Of a DNA stretch of 64,000 nt, positions 16,340 to 24,658 are shown piece after piece. How positions within the stretch are numbered: position 1 is the stretch's first letter; every line of letters begins with the position of its first letter. The notes under the pieces are model-generated. The model was not told the DNA's origin and did not search any database. It saw nothing but the letters and a program-made list of their open reading frames with translations. This stretch comes from Pannonibacter phragmitetus DSM 14782. Its GTDB lineage: Bacteria; Pseudomonadota; Alphaproteobacteria; Rhizobiales; Stappiaceae. The stretch spans positions 94,838 to 158,837 of the forward strand of contig NZ_KB908223.1 of the NCBI RefSeq assembly GCF_000382365.1. Direction: 5' to 3'. Both the position numbers and the translations under genes were made by a program.

Positions 16340-17503
16340 CTAGACCTCTCCATACTCCTTTTGGAGGAGTTCACCGCCATGCCAGACCGCCGCGAGAGTG
16401 AGGCTATCCGTCAGATGCAAGACATCAGCCCGGCGGCCTGCCGCAAGCGCGCCATGGCTGTTGCCGAGCCCAGCCACTTTTGCCGGACGGCTCGTGACCA
16501 TGGCAAGCAGCGTCTCAAGCGGCAAGTCTGTGTGCCCCTTGAGATATCGCAGCGCCTGCGGCAGGCTGACATCGGCGCCAGCCAGCGTGCCGTCTTCCAG
16601 CGTCAGCCGGCCTTCGCGGCGCAGGATCTTCCGCCCGCCAAGGGTGAATCCATCAAGATCCGTTCCCGCCACGGCCATGGCGTCGGTCACCAGAAACAGC
16701 CCCTCATCGCGCTTTGCCGCAAAGGCAATGCGCAGGGCTGGCGCGCTGACGTGAATGCCATCGGCGATGATCCCCGCCGCCACTGGCCGGTCCAGCACGG
16801 CCCCCACCAGCCCCGGCGCCCGGTTGCCGAGCTGGCTCATGGCATTGAACAGGTGCGTGGCGCAGGTGACGCCGTGGTCAAAAGCCGCCAGCGCCGTCTC
16901 ATAGGCACAATCGCTGTGGCCTATGCTGAGGATGGCGCCCGCTTCCTTCAGCCGCGCGATCTGGTCCATGCGCACCGCTTCCGGTGCAACCGTGATCATC
17001 AGCACCGGCAGATGGCGGGCGGCATCGCACAGAAACTCAAGGTCGGCGTCATCCATGGGGCGGATCAGCGCAGCGTCATGAGCGCCCTTGCGCCGCACAT
17101 CGAGATGCGGGCCTTCCAGATGCAGGCCGAGAAACCCCGGCAGTTGCTTGCGCGCCGCCCGGATGCCGGTTTCGATCACCGCCCGTGTGGCTTCCCGCGT
17201 GTCCGTGATCAGCGTCGGCAGCAGGCCCGCAGTGCCCAGATGGCGGTGGGCATCGAGAATGCGGGTAAGCTTGCCCTCGTCCACAGAGCCATTCAGCATC
17301 AACCCGCCGCCGCCATTGACCTGCAGATCGAGGAAGCCGGGGGACAGGATACCGCCGGGCATTTCCACATGGGAGCCATCCAGCGCCCGCGCTTCCGCCT
17401 CCGGCGCCAGCGCCTCGATTGTTTCACCGGAAAGGACAAGGCTCATCCCCTCCCGCAGGCGGGTGCCGTCAAAAATCCGGGCGCCGTGAAGAACTGTCCG
17501 CAT
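16340..17503 (-). CDS. nagA: N-acetylglucosamine-6-phosphate deacetylase
   Basis: A 387-residue amidohydrolase that converts GlcNAc-6-P to glucosamine-6-P and acetate. Visible family motifs are LQVNGGGGLMLN near the start, LHLEGPHLD (metal-binding Glu and active-site loop, about 126-134), SIGHSDCAYE and ATHLFNAM (metal-binding His residues), and LVTDAMAVAG with the catalytic Asp. The ATG overlaps the stop of the SIS deaminase gene by one base. Last enzyme of the amino-sugar operon. Confidence 0.95.
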   Translation of the reverse strand: MRTVLHGARIFDGTRLREGMSLVLSGETIEALAPEAEARALDGSHVEMPGGILSPGFLDLQVNGGGGLMLNGSVDEGKLTRILDAHRHLGTAGLLPTLITDTREATRAVIETGIRAARKQLPGFLGLHLEGPHLDVRRKGAHDAALIRPMDDADLEFLCDAARHLPVLMITVAPEAVRMDQIARLKEAGAILSIGHSDCAYETALAAFDHGVTCATHLFNAMSQLGNRAPGLVGAVLDRPVAAGIIADGIHVSAPALRIAFAAKRDEGLFLVTDAMAVAGTDLDGFTLGGRKILRREGRLTLEDGTLAGADVSLPQALRYLKGHTDLPLETLLAMVTSRPAKVAGLGNSHGALAAGRRADVLHLTDSLTLAAVWHGGELLQKEYGEV

Positions 17504-18534
17504 CAGTGCGTTTCCGTGACCTTGTTGAGATGGGGCGGCACATCCGGATTGAAGCCGCGCCGGAGGGCAAAGCCTTCCACAAACCGGTAGAAGGCAGCGA
17601 TCTGCAGCAGCGGCGCTGTCAGCGGATGCACGCCGTCCAGAACCGGCAGGCGGTTGCAGCCAGGCGCATCAAAGCCGGTTGCGAACACATCCGCCCCCTG
17701 CCCCGCCAGCCGCTCCGCCGTCGCCCGCGCGTGGGGAAGCGCGGCATCATCCACACCAAGCGCCAGCACCGGGAAGCGGCCGCTGGCAATCGCCGCCGGG
17801 CCATGCAAAACCTCGGCAGAGCTGTAGGCTTCGGCGTGAAGGCCGGAGGTTTCCTTGAACTTGAGCGCCATTTCATTGGCAATGGCAAGGAGAGGCCCGC
17901 GCCCCAGAACATAAAGCGATTGCGCCCGCACCAGACGGTCGGACAGGGGCGTCCAGTCCAGATGCAGCGCGGCGGCTAATTGCTCCGGCAGGCGAGCGAC
18001 TGCCTCGCGCAGCGCGGTATCTCTCTGCCATTCGGCCAGAAGCGCGAGACCGGCCAGAACGGAAGTGACATAGGTCTTGGTGGCGGCCACGCTCTTCTCC
18101 GGCCCGGCGCAGATCGCAAGGGAATGATCCGCCGTCTCCGCCATGGGCGAGGCAGCATTGTTGGTGATGGCGATGGTCAGCGCCCCGCCCTCGCCCGCCC
18201 GACGCAGCATCTCGACGATATCCGGGCTGCGGCCAGACTGGGAAATGCCGATGGCAGCCGCGCCCTTCAGACGCAAGGTGCGGCCATAGATGGACGCGAT
18301 GGATGGCCCGACCGAGGCCACCGCCAGCCCAGCCTGCAGTTCCACCGCATATTTGAGGTAGGAAGCGGCGTGATCGGATGAGCCGCGCGCCACGGTGACG
18401 AGAAAAGCCGGATCGCGCCCGAGCAGCGCCGCCGCAGCCGCTGCAATGCTGTCACGGGCTTCACGCAGGAAACGCTCGGCGGCTACGGGAATTTCGGCGA
18501 CCTCGCGGGCCATGTGGGTCGTGCTGGTCATCAT
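17503..18534 (-). CDS. nagB-II: SIS-domain glucosamine-6-phosphate deaminase (NagB-II/AgaS-like)
   Basis: A 343-residue protein with two SIS domains. The first has ARGSSDHAASYLKYAVE (about 47-63) and GISQSGRSPDIVEMLRRA (about 97-114), with TNNAASPMAETADHSL further on; the second has LGRGPLLAIANEMALKFKE and EVLHGPAA. It lacks the glutaminase domain of GlmS, so the expected reaction is glucosamine-6-P to fructose-6-P and ammonia, completing the nagA pathway. It overlaps the regulator upstream (ATGA) and nagA downstream. Confidence 0.88.
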   Translation of the reverse strand: MMTSTTHMAREVAEIPVAAERFLREARDSIAAAAAALLGRDPAFLVTVARGSSDHAASYLKYAVELQAGLAVASVGPSIASIYGRTLRLKGAAAIGISQSGRSPDIVEMLRRAGEGGALTIAITNNAASPMAETADHSLAICAGPEKSVAATKTYVTSVLAGLALLAEWQRDTALREAVARLPEQLAAALHLDWTPLSDRLVRAQSLYVLGRGPLLAIANEMALKFKETSGLHAEAYSSAEVLHGPAAIASGRFPVLALGVDDAALPHARATAERLAGQGADVFATGFDAPGCNRLPVLDGVHPLTAPLLQIAAFYRFVEGFALRRGFNPDVPPHLNKVTETH

Positions 18535-19271
18535 GCGTCTCCCGCCTTCAGTTCAACGGCAAAATCATAGGAATCGCCCCGGAACAGGGAGCGGGTGAAT
18601 TCCACCGCCTTGCCGCCGGGCAAATAGGCCACGCGCTCGATCTTCAGTCCTGCAGCGCCAGGCGCCATCTGCAACAGGTCAGCCTCGGCCGCCGTCAGGT
18701 TCACCGCCGACATGCGCTGCACGGCACGGACGGGCAGAAGATCGCGGGCGCGCAAGTAAGCATAGAGCGAACCGCCCATGGCTGACGGGTCCGGCAGGAC
18801 TTCGGCGGAGAGAACCGATCGCTCCAGCGCCATCGGCATGCCGCCGGACCAGCGCACGCGCTCGATCCGCGCCACCTGCTCCGCCGCGCCCAGCCCCAGC
18901 GCCATCATCTCTTCGGGCGCTGCCGGGCCGGTTGCGGCGGAGAGGATCTGCGAGCTGGAATCGCGCCCGCGCCGGGCCATGTCGGCGGAAAAGGATGTGA
19001 GCTGCGACAGGCCCAGCTCGAACCGCTCCACCGGACGGGCGACATAGGTGCCCGAGCCGCGCCGCTGCACCAGGAGCCCCTGACGCACCAGATCAGCAAT
19101 GGCACGGCGCACGGTGACGCGGCTAAGGCCGGTGCGCACCGCAATTTCCCGCTCTGCCGGCAAGCTGTCACCGGGCTTCAGCCTGCCCTCCCGGATTGCC
19201 GCCTCAATCCGCCCCTGCAACACCGCGTAGAGCGGCCCCGCTCCGGCAACGGGTGAGAAGACGTCATCCAT
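18531..19271 (-). CDS. GntR-family (UTRA/HutC) amino-sugar regulator
   Basis: A 246-residue regulator starting at MDDVFSPVAG (19271). The winged-helix domain (about 10-75) contains GDSLPAEREIAVRTGLSRVTVRRAI; the UTRA effector domain follows (about 95-240). NagQ/NagR-type proteins of this family respond to GlcNAc-6-P or GlcN-6-P and repress nag genes. The start lies 8 bp inside the kinase gene and the end overlaps the deaminase gene, so it is embedded in its target operon. Confidence 0.9.
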   Translation of the reverse strand: MDDVFSPVAGAGPLYAVLQGRIEAAIREGRLKPGDSLPAEREIAVRTGLSRVTVRRAIADLVRQGLLVQRRGSGTYVARPVERFELGLSQLTSFSADMARRGRDSSSQILSAATGPAAPEEMMALGLGAAEQVARIERVRWSGGMPMALERSVLSAEVLPDPSAMGGSLYAYLRARDLLPVRAVQRMSAVNLTAAEADLLQMAPGAAGLKIERVAYLPGGKAVEFTRSLFRGDSYDFAVELKAGDA

Positions 19272-20136
19272 GTGCCGCCAGATCCTCTGACGCCATCCAC
19301 ATGGCCCCATCCAGCGCCGAGCCCAAAGGTTCGGCCTGCGGCCATTCACTCGCCAGCGCCGCTGCATAGGTGGACCCAAGTCCGCCAAGGAACACCACAG
19401 GCACCTCGCCGCCCCGCTGCAACAGGGCAATCGCGGCGCGGACCTCCGCCACACCGGCCGCCAGCACAGCCTCAGCCGCCGGGTCCCCCGCCCGTGCTGC
19501 GGTGAGGATGAGAGGCACCAGCGCCGCAAATTCGTCCGGGCGCGTTGAGGGCGCGTTGCGGACAATCGCCTGCGCCCCGCCGCCATGTTCCAGAATGTCC
19601 CGCAGGAAGGGCGTGATGAGGTGGAAGCCGTCGATGGCCTTCAGCGCCCGCAGCACCGCATGGCGGCCGAGCCAGGAGCCGCCGCCCTCGTCGCCCATCA
19701 CGTAAAAGCCCCAGCCGCCCACCTGCCGGATGACGCCCTGCCGCTGTACGGCGAAGATGGAGCCGGTGCCGATGGCCGCCAGAATGCCGTCGCCGCCCCT
19801 GAGAGCGCCCCTTATCGCGGCAATGCCGTCATTGACGACGCGGACGGTCGTGAAGGGCAGCCGCTCGCGCAGGGCATCCGCTGCCGCAGGCACACCGCCC
19901 CCGGCAACGCCAAGCACGGCACAGACCGGCAGCGGCGCCTCTGCATCCATCACACTCTGGCCAAGCACAGGTGCCAACAACGTGTCAGCAGCCGCCAGAA
20001 TGTTGGCGCGGGCCTGTTCCGGATTGCTAACGATATTGGCAGGCCCGCCGGAGACTTCCCCCAGCACCGTGCCATCTGCCGCCGCCAGCCGCACCCGGCA
20101 CCCGGTTCCGCCCCCATCCACGCCCAGAAGATACAT
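19264..20136 (-). CDS. BadF/BadG-type N-acetylglucosamine kinase
   Basis: A 290-residue ASKHA-fold kinase. The start MYLLGVDGGGTGCRVRL (20136) gives the phosphate-1 loop at the N-terminus and has GGAG eight bases upstream; the longer frame would add an out-of-place hydrophobic tail. AAIGTGSIFAV (phosphate-2, about 112-122) and GGWGFYVMGDEGGGSWLG complete the BadF/BadG/BcrA signature. It would phosphorylate GlcNAc (or MurNAc/GlcN) with ATP. First gene of the operon kinase-gntR-deaminase-nagA. Confidence 0.88.
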   Translation of the reverse strand: MYLLGVDGGGTGCRVRLAAADGTVLGEVSGGPANIVSNPEQARANILAAADTLLAPVLGQSVMDAEAPLPVCAVLGVAGGGVPAAADALRERLPFTTVRVVNDGIAAIRGALRGGDGILAAIGTGSIFAVQRQGVIRQVGGWGFYVMGDEGGGSWLGRHAVLRALKAIDGFHLITPFLRDILEHGGGAQAIVRNAPSTRPDEFAALVPLILTAARAGDPAAEAVLAAGVAEVRAAIALLQRGGEVPVVFLGGLGSTYAAALASEWPQAEPLGSALDGAMWMASEDLAAHG

Positions 20137-20170
20137 GCTGCCGTCTCCAGATTTGATGAACTGGAGATAA

Positions 20171-20187
20171 TACCAAAATAAGACCAA
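20171..20187. promoter_or_regulatory. Candidate GntR operator upstream of the amino-sugar operon
   Basis: On the minus strand TTGGTCTTATTTTGGTATTA carries two TTGGT half-sites in tandem about 35-50 bp before the kinase start, in a locally AT-rich patch. GlcNAc regulators of the GntR/HutC family often recognise TGGT-containing sites. Assignment is by position and motif only. Confidence 0.4.
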
Positions 20188-20256
20188 AGGCAAGGTGAGG
20201 AGATAAATCAACGCCCGGCCATGGCGTGTATCTCACCGGACAGACCTCACACTCCG

Positions 20257-20402
20257 CGCCGCCCCGGCCTTGTGCCGGGGCCTGTCAGGAGAAGCACGGC
20301 CTATCCGAGCGCTGATAGAGATCCTGATTTTTTCAAAGCTTTTCAGGAATCCATCACTCCCTTGCGCCCCTTACAGGTCCCGGCACAAGGCCGGGACGGC
20401 GC
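20257..20402. repeat. Inverted doublet of a GC-rich palindromic element
   Basis: Copy 1 (20257-20286) contains CCCGGC-CTTGT-GCCGGG; copy 2 (20372-20402) is the same element in reverse orientation (CCCGGC-ACAAG-GCCGGG). Outer stem bases differ in a compensated way (CCCC/GGGG in one, TCCC/GGGA in the other). The 85 bp between them and the rest of the 352-bp gap 20137-20488 hold no gene that I can support. A REP-like, non-coding element. Confidence 0.75.
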
Positions 20403-20488
20403 TGTGGAGAGGCTTGCGCCAGACGCGGCTGAGGGAATGCCCGCAGCACCTCAGTGGAAAGCCCTATTTCAACCTGGTCCCTACCAAT

Positions 20489-21382
20489 TCAGTCGATCAC
20501 CAGAATCTCCGGATCATCCACATAGACCTCATCCGGGCCGTCGCGGTTGTCGAGACGGTAACAGGAGGGGCTGGCGCCGAGGTGCTTCTTGAAGAGGCGG
20601 GAGAAGTAATAGGGATCGGAAATACCGACCATGGCGGCCACTTCCTTCACCTTGCGGCCCGAGGACAAGAGGTTCATGGCCATTTCCATGCGTTTGCGCT
20701 CCTGGAACTTCTGAGGCGTCTGGCCGATGCGGGCGCGGAAGGCACGGCGGAAATAATCGCTGTTGAAGGGTACGGAGCCGAGAGCCTTTTCCAGCGCCGC
20801 CTCGCTCAAGGGATCAGCGGCAATGCGGGCCGCAACCAGCATGATCTGCACCGACAGTTGATCGGGACTGTCCAGCGCCCCGCCCGCCCCTTCCTTCCAG
20901 CCAAGGAACGCGCTCTCGATATAGGCAAGCAGGATCACCATGAAGAGATGATGCTGCGCCAGCGTCGTCATGGAAAGCGGCGCCATCTCGCGGTAATGCG
21001 CCACCATGGCGCTGATGGCGTGCCATTCCCGGAAGGCTGCGACAGGCTGAAGGTTCATCTGGCCAATGAGATCCACCGAGCCGAACAGCGTCAGCGTGAA
21101 ATGCTGGGCAACGCCAGTGTAAAGCTCGTCCGAAAGGGATTCACCTACAAAGCGGCTGCCCGCCGGGATCAGCATGCCCATGCCCGGAGCCAGAGACTGT
21201 TCCACCCCGTCGAGCTCGTAGCGCGCAGACCCGGTCAGGCAAATCACCAGATCATGCACCGCGTTGGACTTGTCGACGCGCCAAGCACGCGAATGCTGCA
21301 TCTTGATGGCCGAACGGGCCAGAGCCAGCGTCAGCGCGGCGGGCGACAGACCGGCGAGTACATCACCTACGTTTTTGTCCAT
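20489..21382 (-). CDS. AraC-family regulator of the pectin module
   Basis: A 297-residue regulator with an N-terminal cupin-like effector domain (about 30-130; LTGSARYELDGVEQSLAPGMGMLIPAG) and a C-terminal AraC double helix-turn-helix (about 180-280; FNSDYFRRAFRARIGQTPQKF and AAMVGISDPYYFSRLFKKHLG). It is divergent from the ABC importer and pectinase genes, which it most likely activates in response to an imported uronide or rhamnogalacturonide. Confidence 0.88.
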   Translation of the reverse strand: MDKNVGDVLAGLSPAALTLALARSAIKMQHSRAWRVDKSNAVHDLVICLTGSARYELDGVEQSLAPGMGMLIPAGSRFVGESLSDELYTGVAQHFTLTLFGSVDLIGQMNLQPVAAFREWHAISAMVAHYREMAPLSMTTLAQHHLFMVILLAYIESAFLGWKEGAGGALDSPDQLSVQIMLVAARIAADPLSEAALEKALGSVPFNSDYFRRAFRARIGQTPQKFQERKRMEMAMNLLSSGRKVKEVAAMVGISDPYYFSRLFKKHLGASPSCYRLDNRDGPDEVYVDDPEILVID

Positions 21383-21671
21383 CTTTTTATTTCAGTCCGT
21401 CAATTTCGGCCAGCTTGCCGGTTAGAATATCGTCTCTGTCACAAAATGACTATCGCAACCCTTGCGAGACGCACCATGGGAGGAGGCGGCTTTGCGGGCG
21501 GGAGCCCTGCGCCCTTGCGCAGCCTTGCCCCTTCGCCGGATCGGCATTTGAAAACATCAGAAAACCCTATCAAAACGGCCTGTTCCGGCGCGAATCTGAC
21601 CGCTCTTGCGGCAGCAGATGCAGCGTCAGGTCTTGCAATCCGGGGCACAACCAGAGCGGAGGCCATCTGAC
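21383..21671. other. Divergent control region of the pectin module
   Basis: A 289-bp gap between the AraC-type regulator (minus) and the first permease (plus). The first 100 bp next to the regulator are AT-richer and must contain both promoters. I see no confident -35/-10 pair, palindrome or gene here. Confidence 0.5.
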
Positions 21672-22556
21672 ATGGGTGGAGAAAACCGCTTCCTCGGCCT
21701 GGCCTATGTCACGCCCTATGTCTTCGGCCTGCTGCTGTTCACGGCAGTGCCCTTTGGCGCGTCGCTCTATCTCGCTTTCACGGATTACAATCTGGTCAGC
21801 AGTCCCAGCTGGATCGGGATGGACAATTTCGAAAAGCTGCTCACCCGGGACCGCACCTTCACGCGCTCGCTGAATGTCACCCTGCTCTATGTGGGCCTGA
21901 CGGTGCCGCTGAAGCTGGCCTTTGCACTCTTCATCGCGGTCATCCTCAATTACAAGCTCAAGGCGATCAACCTGTTCCGCACGGCTTACTATGTGCCGTC
22001 GATCCTGGGAGGTTCCATCGCCATCGCGGTGCTGTGGCGCTATCTCTTTTCCACCGAAGGCCTCGTCAACATGGCGCTGGCGGTGGTGGGGCTCGGCCCG
22101 GTCAACTGGTTCGGCGACCCCACCAATGCGCTCTTCACCATCACGCTGCTGCGCATGTGGCAGTTCGGTTCGGCCATGGTGATCTTCCTCGCAGCGCTCC
22201 AGTCCATCGACAAGTCGCTCTATGAAGCGGCGGCCATCGACGGCTCGGGCCCCTGGTCCACCTTCCGGCACATCACCCTGCCGCTCATCACGCCGGTGAT
22301 CTTCTTCAATCTGGTCATGCAGATGGTCCAGGCCTTCCAGGAGTTCAACGGCCCCTACATCATCACCCAGGGCGGCCCCCTCAAGGCCACCTACTTCCTG
22401 CCGCTCTACATCTACGAGCTGGCGTTCAAGAAGTTCGACATGGGCTATGCCTCCGCTGTCGCCTGGGTCCTGTTTATCATCATCATGGCGCTGACCCTCG
22501 TGGCCTTCTGGTCCTCGAAAAAGTGGGTCTATTACGCCGGCGACAAGAGGAGCTGA
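21672..22556 (+). CDS. ABC sugar importer permease 1 (MalF-like)
   Basis: A 294-residue inner-membrane permease with six helices. The start MGGENRFLGLAYVTPYVFGLLL is typical for this class; the longer open frame upstream is not needed. The EAA loop is EAAAIDGSGPWSTFRHITLPLI (about 190-211, quoted in part: EAAAIDGSGPWSTF). First gene of a permease-permease-ATPase-binding protein operon followed by pectin hydrolases. Confidence 0.92.
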   Translation: MGGENRFLGLAYVTPYVFGLLLFTAVPFGASLYLAFTDYNLVSSPSWIGMDNFEKLLTRDRTFTRSLNVTLLYVGLTVPLKLAFALFIAVILNYKLKAINLFRTAYYVPSILGGSIAIAVLWRYLFSTEGLVNMALAVVGLGPVNWFGDPTNALFTITLLRMWQFGSAMVIFLAALQSIDKSLYEAAAIDGSGPWSTFRHITLPLITPVIFFNLVMQMVQAFQEFNGPYIITQGGPLKATYFLPLYIYELAFKKFDMGYASAVAWVLFIIIMALTLVAFWSSKKWVYYAGDKRS

Positions 22557-22557
22557 G

Positions 22558-23454
22558 ATGTCCCCGTCCTTCGTCGCCCCCGATGCAGGCGCGGCCGCCT
22601 TTGCCGCCCGCCAGCGCCGCAGCCAGCGGATCTCGGCCATCATCCGCTACACCCTGCTGACGCTGGTCGGCGTGCTGATGCTCTATCCGCTGGTCTGGCT
22701 CATCGGGGCCTCGTTCAAGCCGAATTCCGAGATCTTTTCCAGCGCCGGATTCTGGCCGCAGAACCCGACCCTTGATGGCTACATCAAGGGCTGGCAGACC
22801 TCGACGCCCTACACCTTCGGCCATTTCTTCCTGAACACGGCCTGGATCATCATCCCGAAAGTCATCGCCACGGCGGTGTCCTGCACGGCAGTGGCCTACG
22901 GCTTTGCCCGTTTCGACTTTCCGGGCAAGAAGATCCTGTTCGTCACGCTGATCGCCACGCTGCTGCTGCCGAATGTGGTGACCCGCATCCCGCAGTACCT
23001 GCTGTTCCGCGATTTCGGCTGGCTCGACAGCTACCTGCCGCTGTGGGTGCCCTCGGCCTTTGCAGGAGACGCCTTCTTCGTCTTCATGCTGATCCAGTTC
23101 CTGCGGGCCATCCCGCGCGACATGGAAGAGGCGGCCCGCGTCGATGGCGCCAACTCCCTGCAGGTGCTCGTCTATATCGTCGTGCCCATGCTGGCCCCGG
23201 CCCTCATCTCGGTGTGCCTGTTCCAGTTCATGTGGACGATGAACGACTTCCTCGGACCGCTGATCTACCTGTCCTCCATCGACAAGTACCCGATCAGCCT
23301 GGCGCTGAAGCTGTCCATCGACACCTCGGAAGCATTCGACTGGAACCGCATTCTGGCCATGTCGGTCCTGGCGATCACGCCCGCGCTCGTCGTGTTCTTC
23401 CTCGCACAGAAACATTTCATTGAAGGCATCTCCAGCGGTGGGGTGAAAGGCTAA
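22558..23454 (+). CDS. ABC sugar importer permease 2 (MalG-like)
   Basis: A 298-residue permease beginning one base after the previous stop. Six helices, and the EAA motif EEAARVDGANSLQVLVYIV (about 190-208) that contacts the ATPase. The C-terminus FLAQKHFIEGISSGGVKG is the classic MalG-type ending. It forms the channel with permease 1, and its stop overlaps the ATPase start. Confidence 0.93.
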   Translation: MSPSFVAPDAGAAAFAARQRRSQRISAIIRYTLLTLVGVLMLYPLVWLIGASFKPNSEIFSSAGFWPQNPTLDGYIKGWQTSTPYTFGHFFLNTAWIIIPKVIATAVSCTAVAYGFARFDFPGKKILFVTLIATLLLPNVVTRIPQYLLFRDFGWLDSYLPLWVPSAFAGDAFFVFMLIQFLRAIPRDMEEAARVDGANSLQVLVYIVVPMLAPALISVCLFQFMWTMNDFLGPLIYLSSIDKYPISLALKLSIDTSEAFDWNRILAMSVLAITPALVVFFLAQKHFIEGISSGGVKG

Positions 23455-24581
23455 TGGCACGTTTGCAGATCCAGAACCTGGAAAAGGTCTACGGCAGCGG
23501 CTTCAAGGCGGTCCATGGCATCAACCTGGACGTGGAGGACGGCGAGTTCATGGTGCTGGTCGGCCCGTCGGGCTGTGCCAAGTCCACCACCCTGCGCATG
23601 ATTGCGGGCCTTGAGACGGTGACGGGCGGCGCCATCCGCATCGGCGATCAGACCGTCAACGACCTGCCCCCGGGCAAGCGCGGCATCGCCATGGTGTTCC
23701 AGAACTATGCGCTCTATCCGCATATGAAGGTGAAGAAGAACCTCTCCTTCGGCCTGCGCCTGCAGAAGAAGAAGACGGCGGAAATCGATGCCGCCACGGA
23801 CGAGGTGTCCGGCATTCTGGAAATCGGTCAGTTGCTCGACCGGCTGCCGAAGCAACTGTCCGGCGGTCAGGCCCAGCGTGTGGCCGTGGGCCGGGCGCTG
23901 ATCAAGAAGCCAGAAGTCTTCCTGTTCGACGAGCCGCTGTCCAATCTCGACGCCAAGCTGCGCGCTTCCATGCGGGTGCGCATCACCGACCTGCACAAGC
24001 AGCTGAAGGCAAACGGCCTGTCCTCGACGGTGGTCTACGTCACCCACGACCAGACTGAAGCCATGACCATGGGCGACCGGATCTGCGTGATGAAGGACGG
24101 CCACATCATGCAGGTGGCCGATCCGCACACGCTCTACAACCGGCCCGCCAATGCCTTCGTCGCCGGCTTCATCGGCATGCCGGAAATGAACCTCTTGCCC
24201 GCCACGCTCAGCGGCAGCGGTGATGGGGTGACGCTGACGCTGGCAGGCCAGACGCTCGGCTTCGGGCCGGAGCTTGCCCGCCGTCTGACGGCCAAGGCCG
24301 GTCCCGTCACCCTCGGCATGCGCCCGCAGCATCTCGGCCTGCTGCCCGCCGGCACGGAGAATGCCGTAACGGGCACAGTGCAGACCATCGAGTTCCTTGG
24401 CCACGAAATGAACCTGCATGTGGATCTTGGCGGCACCACGCTCGTGGCCGTGCTTCCTGCGGCGGAGGTACCGCAGGGCCTGAAGCGCGGCGATGCGGTG
24501 GCGGTGCGGCCCATCGAGAGCAACCTGCATATTTTCGATGCGCAAAGCGGCGAGAACATCTCGCTGGCCCCGCTCGGCTGA
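23454..24581 (+). CDS. ABC sugar importer ATPase (UgpC/MsmK-type)
   Basis: A 375-residue ATPase overlapping permease 2 by one base (TAATG). Nucleotide-binding domain: Walker A GPSGCAKST (about 38-46), Q-loop MVFQNYALYPHM, signature LSGGQAQRVAVGRAL, Walker B VFLFDEPLSNLDAKLR and the H-loop VTHDQTEAMTM. The C-terminal OB/TOBE domain (about 240-375) is typical of the CUT1 carbohydrate subfamily. The Walker A loop has Ala where the third Gly normally stands (GCGKST), verified in the DNA. The ATPase powers the importer formed by the two upstream permeases. Confidence 0.93.
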   Translation: MARLQIQNLEKVYGSGFKAVHGINLDVEDGEFMVLVGPSGCAKSTTLRMIAGLETVTGGAIRIGDQTVNDLPPGKRGIAMVFQNYALYPHMKVKKNLSFGLRLQKKKTAEIDAATDEVSGILEIGQLLDRLPKQLSGGQAQRVAVGRALIKKPEVFLFDEPLSNLDAKLRASMRVRITDLHKQLKANGLSSTVVYVTHDQTEAMTMGDRICVMKDGHIMQVADPHTLYNRPANAFVAGFIGMPEMNLLPATLSGSGDGVTLTLAGQTLGFGPELARRLTAKAGPVTLGMRPQHLGLLPAGTENAVTGTVQTIEFLGHEMNLHVDLGGTTLVAVLPAAEVPQGLKRGDAVAVRPIESNLHIFDAQSGENISLAPLG

Positions 24582-24658
24582 GGCCGCAGCAAGTGATCAA
24601 GCCTTTCTGGAGCGGGGTTCAGACGCCCTGCTCCGGCGGAAAACGGGAGGAGAAAACC

